Of a stretch of 64,000 nucleotides of DNA, positions 46,853 to 56,915 are shown in pieces. The position numbers and the translations under genes are program-made. Where the stretch lies: assembly GCF_943734655.1 (NCBI RefSeq), contig NC_071355.1, positions 207,439,603 through 207,503,602 on the forward strand, in the 5' to 3' direction. The number at the start of each line of letters is the position of its first letter. Positions within the stretch are counted from its first letter, which is position 1. This DNA comes from Sabethes cyaneus (lineage: Eukaryota; Arthropoda; Insecta; Diptera; Culicidae). The notes beneath the pieces are model-generated. The model did no database searches. It had not been told where the DNA came from and saw only the letters and a program-made list of their open reading frames with translations.

Positions 46853-49068
46853 CACCCTATTTGGAAATAGTGCCATTGATAAAATATATATTTCATGCAC
46901 GCGATATTCTATAAGTGTTTTTATATAAATAAGCATGCAACGTGCTTCATAAGACGGTAAAGGAAATACTATTTAGTTTAGTTTTCGAAGCGCTTATAGA
47001 AGAAATTGATTGAGTAAAAATAAATTTAAAAGTTTGCTAAAAGTAAATCAAAGGAACGTTTACATTCGAATCTACTGAATATGTTTGTAGTTAAGCACAT
47101 GATTGGTTATCAACGTAACCCAACTTACGTAAACTGAACTCATTTTAGGACGCATTACGTCTAATTCTGGAAAAGAAACTAACCATGATGTGTGTCTTAA
47201 AATCGCAACCAAACTAATCCAGCTAACTGTGTACACACATAGTAAAAGCGGCTCACTATTCAACATAGTTCTTGCGCAAATTACCCTCTTCTCATGCTCC
47301 TTCATTCCTAAACTCTGTAGTACAAGCGAAAGTGCTCTACGCAAGTCCAACCGGCGCAGCGCGGCGCGGCAAAACCCGAACGGATTAGGCATATTACGGC
47401 AACGACTGGAACCATATTCGCTGCGCTCCAATTTGCTACTTTAGGCGCAGTGATGTCGCAGCTTCGAGGCGGTATGCATAGGTACGTGGAAATGGGTAAA
47501 CGCATTAGTAACCGCCCCGACTGCGACAATTAGATTCGTCGCAAAGTTTTGCATATTGACAACCACTCAGCCAGCCAGCCAGCGCAGACTCTACGGAGAC
47601 GGTCGGTCGGTGTGAACCCCCAATCCTTGCGTGAGTCTTATGCAATGTGAATCAACTGAAAGATAGCATGTTTGGTAGTCACTTAAGGTAGTTAAAACTA
47701 TTGCAGGCAACTTTAACTGATCCATCTTGCCACATCTTTCCACTGAACGCACGTGAAATGCGAGCGACCCGTTCTAGACGCGGTCTTGGACAGTTTTAGT
47801 CAACAACCTTGCCTTGGTATCGGATCGCTTCGTAATTATCTACAGCTCGCAGAAATGGTTCAGCTTGCAGCAACGAACGGTTACGATTTCGCAATGACAC
47901 GGTCGGTTGACGGTTGCACACATGCAGATGACCGTTTTTGAAGTCGTAAAATGTGACCGGCTTTAGCGAGTCGTTTTGCGTATCGAAAGGCTACCCCTCG
48001 GCGAACGGTTTCGCGAATCGAACGCGTAAATTGTAGTAATAAACAGTAAGACAACAGTAATTAACAAGTGCAATGAAATTAAGCAATTATTTCAATGCAG
48101 AAACTGTTCTACATGTAATTACAGGTTAGTTATAGTGTTGAGAAGACTATTAAGATTGCATTCATAATTCGAAAAATGTCCCGTTTGCGCATGGTAAGCA
48201 TCATTTTTCGACATTCTTCAAGACAGTTTCGATTCGCAAAAGAAAAACGCTACGACCGCTATGAATGTATGCAAAGCACCACCCTTGACCGTCGTAATTT
48301 ATGGATAACGTTAAAGTGTAAAGCTTCAAGTTCGAGTGTTGTGTTGCTGTCTTATTGAAACACAACAGGATACGTTATTGTTCAAATAGGGCACTTACGA
48401 TGTGGCGCGTATGCTGACCACGTGCCAACCAATTCTCGACTGAAGTCAGCACTAGCCATCAACTATCCCGTAAGATTACGATGACTTCACAGCAGCAGAT
48501 CTGCTTCTTACTGTCGTCAGTAAAGAGAATAATTTTAGTACATACATAGCCCGGGCAGGCAGCACAAAGAGCACTTCAGTTGCTTCCAGGTAAGTGCATT
48601 GGTTTCTTTTTATCACCTTGCAATATGGACACACACTCTGGACTGACTATTAAGGCGGGGCTCACGACGGTGTCCGTTCTTTTACACATTCTTGCTAAGG
48701 TAATAATGATATGTTTCCCCGTTCGTAGCTCAAAGATGCAAACTTGACAGTGAAACGAGCACATCATCGCAAAATTATTTCCTACCAGCCAAACGACAAG
48801 CGATCGATAGGTAATGACTATCTAGATATGGAAGAACATTTTGCCGTACGTCTCCTGTTGTGTTAACTCAACCTCTATCGATAGTAGCGATAGTGGACCA
48901 CTGGTGTTAGTTTCCGCTTCCGGGGCTAGAAAAATTGTAATTTTATATATTAATGCTTTGATGATATGTATCCATTTTTTCTAGTCGGAACAGTACGTTA
49001 ACACTGATGCACAGTGGTCCAGGATCGCAAAAAGCGGACATTAGTAATTGGACAAAAAGGCGTAATTT
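46853..49068. other. 2.2 kb without a supported gene
   Basis: Frames at 47072-47444 overlap on both strands and have no motif. 47540-47630 is GC-richer with CAGCCAGCCAGC and a possible donor GCGTGAGT. An AG..GT-bounded segment at 48521-48589 has one open frame but weak support. TATCGATA at 48876-48883 equals the DREF-type DRE word of Drosophila promoters; function here is untested. Confidence 0.35.
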
Positions 49069-49245
49069 TTCAGTCAGTAGTCAGTCAGTAGTCAGTCAGT
49101 CAGTCAGAGGCAGTAGGATTGTTGCACTAGCCCCGTAACTCTCCTGTACTCTAATAGCCGGCTGTGAAGTCGGTCGATAAAGAAGGGTCGAAGGCTCTAA
49201 GGGGCTCTTAAAAACGCCGTTTAAACCCAAGGCTTTGCATTGCCA
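49069..49245 (+). mobile_element. SINE tail, 5-prime part lost, next to CAGT repeats
   Basis: After a run of CAGT words (49069-49108), the body GGCAGTAGGATTGTTGCACT, CTCCTGTACTCTAATAGCCG, GGTCGATAAAGAAGGG and the tail AAACCCAAGGCTTTGC match the SINE at 24118-24240. The tRNA-like head is absent. Confidence 0.8.
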
Positions 49246-49319
49246 ATTTTTTCAAGGGTGGTGTCCTTGGAGAAGTTCTATTAATAAAATATTGGGCATC
49301 TTTAGGGTGACCGTGAATT

Positions 49320-49700
49320 CAAATATTTAAAAAAAATCCTCAAAAGAGGTGCAGAACATACTTAACATAGCAACTTTGCTGAATATAGTAACTATCTATC
49401 TATTACTGGTTGCGAAATATAATGAGGTGCTTAAAAGGAGCACTTAAAACTGAAGTTTTTGGAACGCCTTAGTAGAATACGAAACCTGGAAATTAAATAA
49501 AAAGAATATTTATCCAATTATATATATAAATATATCAATACATAGTAGAATTAAATTGGATAAGTTTTCTTTTTATTAAATTTTCAACCACTTAAAAGAC
49601 AATTATGCTCGATAACTTTGCACGTGATTTCTTGATTGCTTTCAAGTGTTCCACAAAGTTATTCAGAATATTAAAATACACATTTACTTCGAGACTGTTT
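49320..49700. repeat. Left arm of a 2.9-kb inverted repeat
   Basis: CAACTTTGCTGAATATAGTA, GGTTGCGAAATATAAT, CGATAACTTTGCACGTGATT and CAAAGTTATTCAGAATA occur here. Their complements occur in the opposite order at 51980-52245. A 139-bp insert (49450-49588) flanked by CACTTAAAA on both sides is missing from the right arm. A third copy is at 44830-44975. Confidence 0.8.
49450..49588. mobile_element. 139-bp insertion with 9-bp direct repeats
   Basis: CACTTAAAA is present at 49441-49449 and 49589-49597, while the homologous right arm at 52085-52105 has it once. The insert contains an imperfect inverted pair (AAATTAAATAAAAAGAATAT / TTTTCTTTTTATTAAATTTT), so it is probably a tiny MITE. Confidence 0.7.
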
Positions 49701-49980
49701 GTCGCTAGGATGCATTAATGAGTTATAAGGCCTTTACAAATATTTTTGTCCCTTCGGTGTTGGGCAACAAGAGCCGGAGAGGGGGGGGGGGTTTGTTTAA
49801 AAAAAAATGTTAAAACCAAACCTATTCTTCTTTTCATATAGACGTTATTATTTTCCTTGCAAAAACCTACGAAAAGAAAGACAAAAATGAAAGAATTTGA
49901 ATTTGCGTGAACTCTACACTCATTTTTCGAATTTTTGAAAGGGGAGGGGGTGACAAAAACTTTAAAAATAATGGCCTAAA

Positions 49981-51785
49981 TCTATACCTATAAAGAAGGA
50001 TTTCTATCTGTCTGTCTGTCCGTATGTTCCTTATAGAATCGAAAACTACTGAACCAATCGGCATGAAAATATGCATGTAGAGGTTTTTTGGGGCCAGGAA
50101 AGGTTTTAGTGATGGTTAGAATCCCCTCCCCCCACTAAGAGGGGGGGCTCCCATACAAATGAAACACAAATTTCTGCATAACTCGACAACTAATCAAGCA
50201 AATAGAACAAAATTTGGCATGTAGGTGTTTTCGGTGGCAAGAATTTATTCTATGGTAAATTGAGACCCCTCCTCTATTTATAAGGGGAATTATAACTCCT
50301 CCCCTCTTTAAAAGGGGGGGCTTCCATACAAATTTCCTCATAACTCGAGAACTAATCAAGCAAATGGAACCAAATTTGGCATGTGAAGGTTTTCGAGGGC
50401 AAGAATATTTTCTATAGTAAATTAGGACCCCTCCCCACTTTAAGAGGGGGGGCTCCTGTACCAAAGAAACACAATTTTCCTCATAACTCGAGAAGTAATT
50501 AAGCAAATGGAACCAAATTTGGCATGTGGGTGTTTTTGGAGACAAAAATTTTTTCTATGATGAATTGGGACCCCTCCCCGTTTTAGGAGGGGGGGCTCCT
50601 ATACAAACGAAATACAAATTTCCTCATAACTCGAGAACTAATCAAGCAAATAGAACCAAATTTGACATGTGGAGGTTTCTGGAGAGAAAAATTTTTTCTA
50701 TGGTGAATTAGGACCCCTCCCAACTTTAAGAGTGGGTGCTTCTACACAAATGAAATACAATTTTCCTCATAATTCGAGAACTAATCAAGCAAATGGAACC
50801 ATATTTGGCATGTGGGTGTTTTTGGAGGCAACCATTTTTTCTATGATGAATTAGGACCCCTTACCTTTTTAAGAGGGGGGGCTCTCATACAAACGAAATA
50901 CAAATTTCCTCATAACTCTAGAACTAATCAAGCAAATGGAACCACATTTATCATGTGGGTGTTTTTGTAGGCAAGAATATTTGCTATGGTATATTTTCTA
51001 TGGATTTCCCCACTTTAAGAGGGGGGGGGGGCTCCTATACAAATGAAAAACAAATTTCCTCATAACTCGAGAACTAATCAAGCAAATGGAACCAAATTTG
51101 ACATGTAAGTGGTTTTGGACGCAAGATTTTTTTCTATGGTGAATTGAGACCCCTCTCTTCTTTAGAAAGCGAGTTATGGCCCATCTCCCCTTTAAGAGGG
51201 TGGGCTTCCATACAAATGAAATGCAAATTTCCTTTTATCTCGAGAACTAATCAATCAAATGGAACCAAATTTGGCATGTGAGAGTTTTAGATGGCAGAAA
51301 TTTTTTCTATGGTGAATTACGACCCCTTCCCCTTTCAAGAGGGGAGCTCCCATACAAATGAAATTCAAATTTCCTTATAACTTGAGAACTAATCAAGCAA
51401 ATGGAACCAAATTTGGCATGTGGGAGATTTTGGAGTCTTGAATTTATTTTACGATAGTTAGAGACCTCTCACCCCTGTGGTAGGGGGATATGGACTCTCA
51501 TACAAATAAAACAGAAATTTTTGCGAAACTCAAAAACTCCAACTCGAGAAATTCGAGACTCTTCCATAAAACATTAGTCAATAGAAGACCACAAAAACTA
51601 TCTATAGTAACACTCGATCATTAAGGACGAGACGGTCGCGAGTGTTGCCGGTGACCCGCCGTCGGAAGCGCCACCCACTGGGGGGCTTGCAAAACTCGAG
51701 ATTGTGACAAAGATCATCCGAGATTCATGATTTATGTACAACACAGGTTAATTTGTGGCAATACGAAGTTTGTCGGGTCAGCTAG
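49981..51785 (+). mobile_element. Helitron-like element 1 with about 140-bp minisatellite
   Basis: Starts TCTATACCTATAAAGAAGG after an A and ends GTTTGTCGGGTCAGCTAG, fitting the TC..CTRR ends of Helitrons. Between about 50140 and 51500 roughly ten units repeat: AACTAATCAAGCAAATGGAA, TTTGGCATGTG, a TTTTTTCTATGGTGAATT block, then CCCCTCCCC..AAGAGGGGGGGCTCC. Spacing of the AACTAATCAAGC word is mostly 140-150 nt, with some units of 160-177. A downstream unique part contains GTTGCCGGTGACCCGCCGTC. No Rep/helicase is encoded, so it is non-autonomous. Confidence 0.7.
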
Positions 51786-51979
51786 AATATATAAAAAAAT
51801 CTTACTACTCATAAAAAAAATTTCAGTTTCGGGCAACTTCGCGCAAACTAGCCAAATAATTGATAAAAGTACTATATTTTATCTGTAAAAAAATATTCAC
51901 ATCAGGAGATCTCTAAAGGACTCTCAGAGAAAATACTTGCAAAATGTGTTAATTTTTGAGGAAATAGTTTATTATTCAT

Positions 51980-52245
51980 TAAATATGTATTTTAGTAAAA
52001 AGAGTCTTCACAGAAAATGTGTATTTTGGGATACTGAATAACTTTGTACAACATTTGAAAGCAATAAAATCGGGTGCAAAGTTATTGAGCATAACTGACT
52101 TTTAAGTGCTCTTTTTAAGCAAATAATTATATTTCGCAACCAGCAAGAGATAGATAGTTACTACATTCAGCAAAGTTACTTATTTTAGTATGCTCTGCAA
52201 ATTTTTGGAGGAAACATATTTTCTGAAATTATTTAAAATAACAAG
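51980..52245. repeat. Right arm of the 2.9-kb inverted repeat
   Basis: Contains AATAACTTTGTACAACATTT, GCAAAGTTATTGAGCATAAC, ATTATATTTCGCAACCAGCA and TACTACATTCAGCAAAGTTA, complementary in reverse order to the left arm. Lies between two Helitron-like copies. Confidence 0.8.
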
Positions 52246-53911
52246 TTTTTTTCTATGGTGAATTGGGATCCCTCCCCTCTTTAGGAAGGGAATTATGACC
52301 CCTCTCCCGTTAAGAGGGGGGGTTCCTACACTAATAAAATACAAATTTCCTCATTACTCGAGAACTAATCAAGCAAATCGAACCAAACTTGGCATGTGGG
52401 GGTTTTTGGAGGCAATAATTTTCTGTATGATGAATTAGGACCCCTCCCCTTTTTAGGAGAGGAGGCTCCCATACAAATGAAATACAAATTTCTGTATACC
52501 TCGAGAACTAATCAAGCAAATGGAACAAAATTTGGCATGTGGGTGTTTATGGAGACAAGAATCAGGGGAATTATGACCCCTCCCCCCTTCAAGAGGAGGG
52601 GGCTCCTATGCAAATGAACTACAAATTTGCTCTTAACTCGAGAACTAATCAAGCAAATGGAATCAAATTTGGCACGTGAGGGTTTTTGGAAGCAAGAATT
52701 TTTTTCTATGGTGAATTAGGATCCCTCCCCACTTTAGAAGGGGGGCTCCTATACAAATAAAATACAAATTTCCTCATAGCCAGAGAACTAATCAATCAAA
52801 TGGAACCAAATTTGGCATGTGAGGGTTTTTGAAGGCAGGAATTTTTTCTATGATGAATAAGGACCCCTTTCCATTTTATTAGGGGGGCTTCCATACAAAT
52901 AAAATACAAATTTCCTCATAACTCTAGAACTAATCAAGAAAAAGGAACCTAATTTGACGTGTGGGTGTTTTGGGAGGCAAATTTTTTTATGGCGAATTGA
53001 GATCCCTTCCCTTTAGGAGAGAAATTATGACCGCTACCCCGTATAAGAGGGGGGGGGGGGCTCCCATACAAACGAAATACAAATTTCCTCATAACTAGAG
53101 AAATAATCAAACAAATGGAACCATATTTGGCATGTGGGGGGTGTTTTGGAGGCTGGAATTTTTTTATGATGGTTTGAGACCCCTCACCCCTGTTGTAGGG
53201 GGATAAGGACTCTCATACAAATAAAACGGAAATTTTTGCGTTACTCAAAATCTAATCGAACTCGTGGAAGCAGCCCCCCGCAGAGATCACCTCTATCTAG
53301 GTTTATTTGTTTCCTAGGTCTACTGGCCTCTATTACCTCCCAAGTAGCACATTTTAGGTCCATTTAGTTGAAGCAACCGAATTACGACTGAAATTAGTCA
53401 TAATTCGGTTACCACCGAGAATTGGTGTTCCGCAAAATGGTATTCGGCGAAATGGTTTGTAATGATGGCGAATGTTTCAATGCTATCCGCTTTATTTTAT
53501 CATGCTCAGAAATGGGGGAGTTGTTTTCTATTTTACTGTGAGGGAAATTTGTATGTTAAAACACTCATGAACTCCTCAGAAACTTGCAAAACTCGAGATT
53601 GTGATTTATGTACAACACAGTTTAATTTGTGGCAATACGAAGTTTGGCTGGCAAAGGGTGAACATGTGCATTCCATAACCTCTGTTCATTAACTCCTATT
53701 CCTACCTCCACGAGGTGCCGGCTGGGGTACGCAACTTCGGTTGTCGTATGCTAACAGGAAAGGGGGCACAGTGGCTCCCGTCCACATTAAGATGGCAGCC
53801 CCATCAGCGTGATAAGGACCTTAGGTTAACAGCCTACTGTACCAAAACATAAAAAAAGTTACCGAAAATGAAAGAAGAAATCTCTCTGGATTATTGGCAA
53901 CGACCTTTAGC

Positions 53912-56434
53912 ATGAAAACACGGACACGAATCGGAACATGGAATATACAGACCCTTGCCCAGCAGGGCAAGCTGGCTCAACTTGCAAGGGAAGCTAGCCG
54001 TCTGAAGCTTGAAATCCTGGGGCTGAGCGAGGTCCGCTGGCCGAGTACTGGCGAACACAGGACATCATCCGGGCAAGTCCTGCTCTACTCTGGCATACGA
54101 GGTGAAAATGCTACTCGAGAAAGAGGAGTTGGATTCCTACTGAGCCCAGGGGCACGTGCGGCCCTGATGAAGTGGGAACCAATAAATGAGCGAATAATCG
54201 TTGCCAGATTTAGAACACGGGTTAGGAACCTTACGGCAATCCAGTGCTATGCGCCAACAGATGCTGCCGACCTGCAGGAGAAAGAGAGCTTTTACAGCCA
54301 GCTGAACAGCGTGGTTGAGAAAATCCCGAAGGGGGACATCCAAATTCACATGGGCGACTTCAACGCGAAGATTGGCTCAAACAACGCGGACCTTGAACGC
54401 GTCATGGGACGCCATGGCCTAGGAGAGATGAGCGAAAACGGGGAGCTGTTTACAGAATTCTGTGGTAATAACGACATGGTCATTGGTGGATCGCTCTTCC
54501 CCCATAGACCAGTACATAAAGTCACGTGGGTTTCCCGCGACGGCCGAACAGAAAACCAAATCGACCACATCTGCATCAGCCGGAAATGGAGAAGGAGCCT
54601 TCTTGATGTACGCAACAAACGCAGCGCTGACATTGCATCCGACCATCATCTTGTTATCGCTGAAATACGTCTGCGCGTCGCACGTGTCCAACGACGGGAG
54701 GAGAAAGTTGGGTGCCGCTACGACGTCCGCCGATTGGAGAATCCTGAGGTGAAAAGGGCCTTTGTTGAACAACTTGAATCTCGAGCCTCGGAGTTGCCAT
54801 CTGGTGGAACCGTCGAAGAGCAATGGACCGGCATCAAGAACGCCTTCATCACGACCAGTGATGAAACCCTCGGCAAAGCGCACAGTGGGCGGAGGGAGTG
54901 GATTTCGGATGAAACTTGGAGGAAGATCGACGAGCGGAGAGAGGCGAAAGCCGGCATTGAGCGAGCGCGGACCAGATCGGCTAAGACAGCTGCCCGTCAA
55001 CGATACGCCGAACTGGAGAGGGCTGTTAAACGTGCTTGTAGGCGGGACAAGAGAGCCTGGACTAACTCCCTACCCGAACAAGGAGAAACCGCCGCCGCCA
55101 ATGGTGATATCCGTTTGTTGTACGATATTTCTCGCCGCCTTAGTGGTGCCAGGATGAATACAAAGATGCCGCTAAAGGACAGAGCTGGTCAGCTATTGAC
55201 TGACCGTACAGAACAGCTTAAGCGATGGACTGAACATTTTGAACAACTCTTCCGAGTTTCAAATGTCAGAGACCAACAAAACCAGCAGCGTACGACGCCT
55301 ACAGTTCATCGAATAAATCGCGTGAACTCGGAGGCGCCATCGCTGGATGAAATTGTAGCAGCCATCAAGAGTATGAAATCCAATAGAGCGCCAGGGATAG
55401 ATCGTATTTCAGCCGAAATGCTCAAAGCTGACCCATCTTTGTCAGCTCAGATGATGCATCAGCTTTTCAGCAATATTTGGGAAACCGCAACTTTTCCGGT
55501 GGACTGGATGCAGGGCATATTGGTCAAAGTCCCTAAGAAAGGAGACCTAACGGAATGCGGTAACTGGCGTGGCATCACGTTGCTCTGTATTACTCTCAAA
55601 GTACTCTGTAAGGTAATCCTCAACCGGATCCAGGAGAAGATCGACGCTACTCTCCGGCGGCAGCAAGCTGGATTCCGTGCTGGCCGATCATGTGTAGACC
55701 ATATCACAACGCTCCGCATTATATTGGAGCAGATCAACGAATTCCAGGACTCTCTTCTGCTGGTGTTCGTTGACTTCGAAAAGGCGTTCGACCGACTCAA
55801 TCACGAAAACATCTGGGGCGCACTTAGGCGTAGAGGAGTTCCAGATAAGCTAGTCCATCTCATCGAGGCTCAGTACGAGGCGTTCTCGTGCAAGGTTTTG
55901 CACGACGGCGTCTTGTCCGACCCCATAAGGGTTACTGCTGGCGTGAGACAGGGCTGCATTTTATCACCGCTTCTGTTTCTCATCGTTATGGATGAGATAT
56001 TAGTTGGAGCAATTGACAGTAGACCAAATCGAGGATTGCCTTGGAATCCTCTAACGATGGAGCAGCTAAATGACCTCGACCTAGCCGACGACATTGTCTT
56101 GCTCGCACAACGCCGAAACGATATGCAGAGCAAGTTAGATGACCTCTCCGAGAGCTCCCAGGCAGCAGGTCTCACAGTCAATGTAGCGAAAACTAAGTCT
56201 ATGGTAGTGAACACTGACAATTCCACCAACTTTACAGTAGCGGGACAACAAGTTGAGCAGGTAGCCGTCTTTCAATATCTTGGTAGCCAAACAACGCCCG
56301 ATGGTGGTACCAAGACTGATATAGCCACACGGATCAGGAAGGCCAGGGGTGCCTTTGCAGGTCTGCGAAACATTTGGCGCTCAAACCAGATCACTCTACG
56401 TACGAAAACCCGAATCTTTAATTCAAACGTTTAA
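53912..56434 (+). CDS. RTE-like endonuclease / reverse transcriptase ORF
   Basis: The first ATG in frame is at 53912; an earlier in-frame TTG at 53894 is less likely, and an upstream ATG at 53868 opens only a short out-of-frame peptide. Residues 1-250 form an APE-type endonuclease: TWNIQT (9-14), EVRW (40-43), YAPTD (113-117), GDFNA (148-152), QIDH (216-219), SDHH (243-246). All catalytic residues are present. A basic linker follows, then the RT from about residue 490 (APGIDRISAEML): NWRGITLL, QAGFRAGRSCVDHITTLR, FVDFEKAFDRLNHENIW (about 618), GVRQGCILSPLLF (about 676), DLADDIVLL (ADD at about 725-727). The protein would nick target DNA and copy the element's RNA there. The frame stops at TAA 56432-56434, within what is normally the C-terminal region, leaving a protein of 840 residues. 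No gag-like ORF is present, as usual for RTE. Confidence 0.9.
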   Translation: MKTRTRIGTWNIQTLAQQGKLAQLAREASRLKLEILGLSEVRWPSTGEHRTSSGQVLLYSGIRGENATRERGVGFLLSPGARAALMKWEPINERIIVARFRTRVRNLTAIQCYAPTDAADLQEKESFYSQLNSVVEKIPKGDIQIHMGDFNAKIGSNNADLERVMGRHGLGEMSENGELFTEFCGNNDMVIGGSLFPHRPVHKVTWVSRDGRTENQIDHICISRKWRRSLLDVRNKRSADIASDHHLVIAEIRLRVARVQRREEKVGCRYDVRRLENPEVKRAFVEQLESRASELPSGGTVEEQWTGIKNAFITTSDETLGKAHSGRREWISDETWRKIDERREAKAGIERARTRSAKTAARQRYAELERAVKRACRRDKRAWTNSLPEQGETAAANGDIRLLYDISRRLSGARMNTKMPLKDRAGQLLTDRTEQLKRWTEHFEQLFRVSNVRDQQNQQRTTPTVHRINRVNSEAPSLDEIVAAIKSMKSNRAPGIDRISAEMLKADPSLSAQMMHQLFSNIWETATFPVDWMQGILVKVPKKGDLTECGNWRGITLLCITLKVLCKVILNRIQEKIDATLRRQQAGFRAGRSCVDHITTLRIILEQINEFQDSLLLVFVDFEKAFDRLNHENIWGALRRRGVPDKLVHLIEAQYEAFSCKVLHDGVLSDPIRVTAGVRQGCILSPLLFLIVMDEILVGAIDSRPNRGLPWNPLTMEQLNDLDLADDIVLLAQRRNDMQSKLDDLSESSQAAGLTVNVAKTKSMVVNTDNSTNFTVAGQQVEQVAVFQYLGSQTTPDGGTKTDIATRIRKARGAFAGLRNIWRSNQITLRTKTRIFNSNV

Positions 56435-56878
56435 TCCGTACTGCTGTATGCCTGCGAAACGTGGTGCGTCTCAGCGGAGACAACGCAAAAACTGCAGGTA
56501 TTCATTAACCGGTGCCTGCGATATATTATTCGTGCCTGGTGGCCTGATAATTGGATATCCAATGAGGAACTCCATCGTCGGTGTCATCAACGGCCGATAG
56601 CCACAGAAATTCGTGAGCGTAGGTGGAAGTGGATCGGACACACCTTGAGGAAAGGAGCGAACGAGGTTTGCAGAGCAGCACTCGACTGGAATCCACAAGG
56701 ACAGCGTAGAAGAGGCAGACCCAGACGCTCATGGAGACGGAGCTTAGCCAACGACATCCGGGCTGTAGACGAGAACCTGTCCTGGCGACAGGTAAAAGCC
56801 ATGGCGGGTAACCGTCAGCAGTGGAGATCTCTAATTTCATCCCTTTGTTCTGCCGGACCGGCGGACATGGACACATAA
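56435..56878 (+). pseudogene. C-terminal part of the RTE ORF beyond the in-frame stop
   Basis: In the same frame as the preceding ORF: VLLYACETWCVSAETTQKL, RCLRYIIRAWWPDNWISNEE, RRWKWIGHTLRKGANEV and NPQGQRRRGRPRRSWRR, ending MDT-stop at 56878. The RRWKWIGH and GRPRRSWRR signatures are the conserved C-terminus of this type. It is separated from the main ORF only by one TAA, so loss of function, if any, is recent. Confidence 0.9.
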
Positions 56879-56915
56879 GTAAGTAAGTAAATACGAAGTT
56901 TGTCGGGTCAGCTAG

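Larger units (their letters stand above)
53647..56889 (+). mobile_element. Near full-length RTE-like non-LTR retrotransposon with 13-bp TSD
   Basis: The duplicated target AATACGAAGTTTG is found at 53634-53646 and 56890-56902, and the intact target occurs once in Helitron copy 1 at 51759-51771. The insert is 3243 bp. It has a leader of about 265 nt, one long coding frame (53912-56878 with one stop) and a short tandem tail (AAGTAAGTAAGTAA), all typical of RTE-clade elements. The clean duplication and near-intact frame suggest the youngest large insertion in the window. Confidence 0.9.
52254..56915 (+). mobile_element. Helitron-like element 2, 5-prime-truncated, split by an RTE insertion
   Basis: Begins within a minisatellite unit (TTTTTCTATGGTGAATTGGG) and continues for about seven units to 53200. 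It then carries the same unique tail as the other copies: CACCTCTATCTAGGTTTATT, a CCCAAGTAGCAC piece, GTTCCGCAAAATGGTATTC. It is broken at 53646 and resumes at 56890 with ACGAAGTTTGTCGGGTCAGC and CTAG|T at 56915. An imperfect 15-bp hairpin (AACCGAATTACGACT / AGTCATAATTCGGTT) lies at 53375-53410. Confidence 0.75.

Noticed and set aside
48521..48589. 69-nt plus-strand segment bounded by CAG and CAG|GTAAGT with one open frame
   Set aside because: Good donor, but short, with an unremarkable peptide and no second supporting exon; not called without expression data.
50140..51500. Regularly spaced repeats resembling a CRISPR array
   Set aside because: Units are about 140 bp, diverged, without short constant spacers, and the genome is eukaryotic.
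50135..52617. Several 60-136-codon frames
   Set aside because: They are repeats of the 140-bp minisatellite unit in the Helitron-like elements.
54346..56229. Minus-strand and alternate-frame ORFs
   Set aside because: Shadows of the RTE EN/RT frame.
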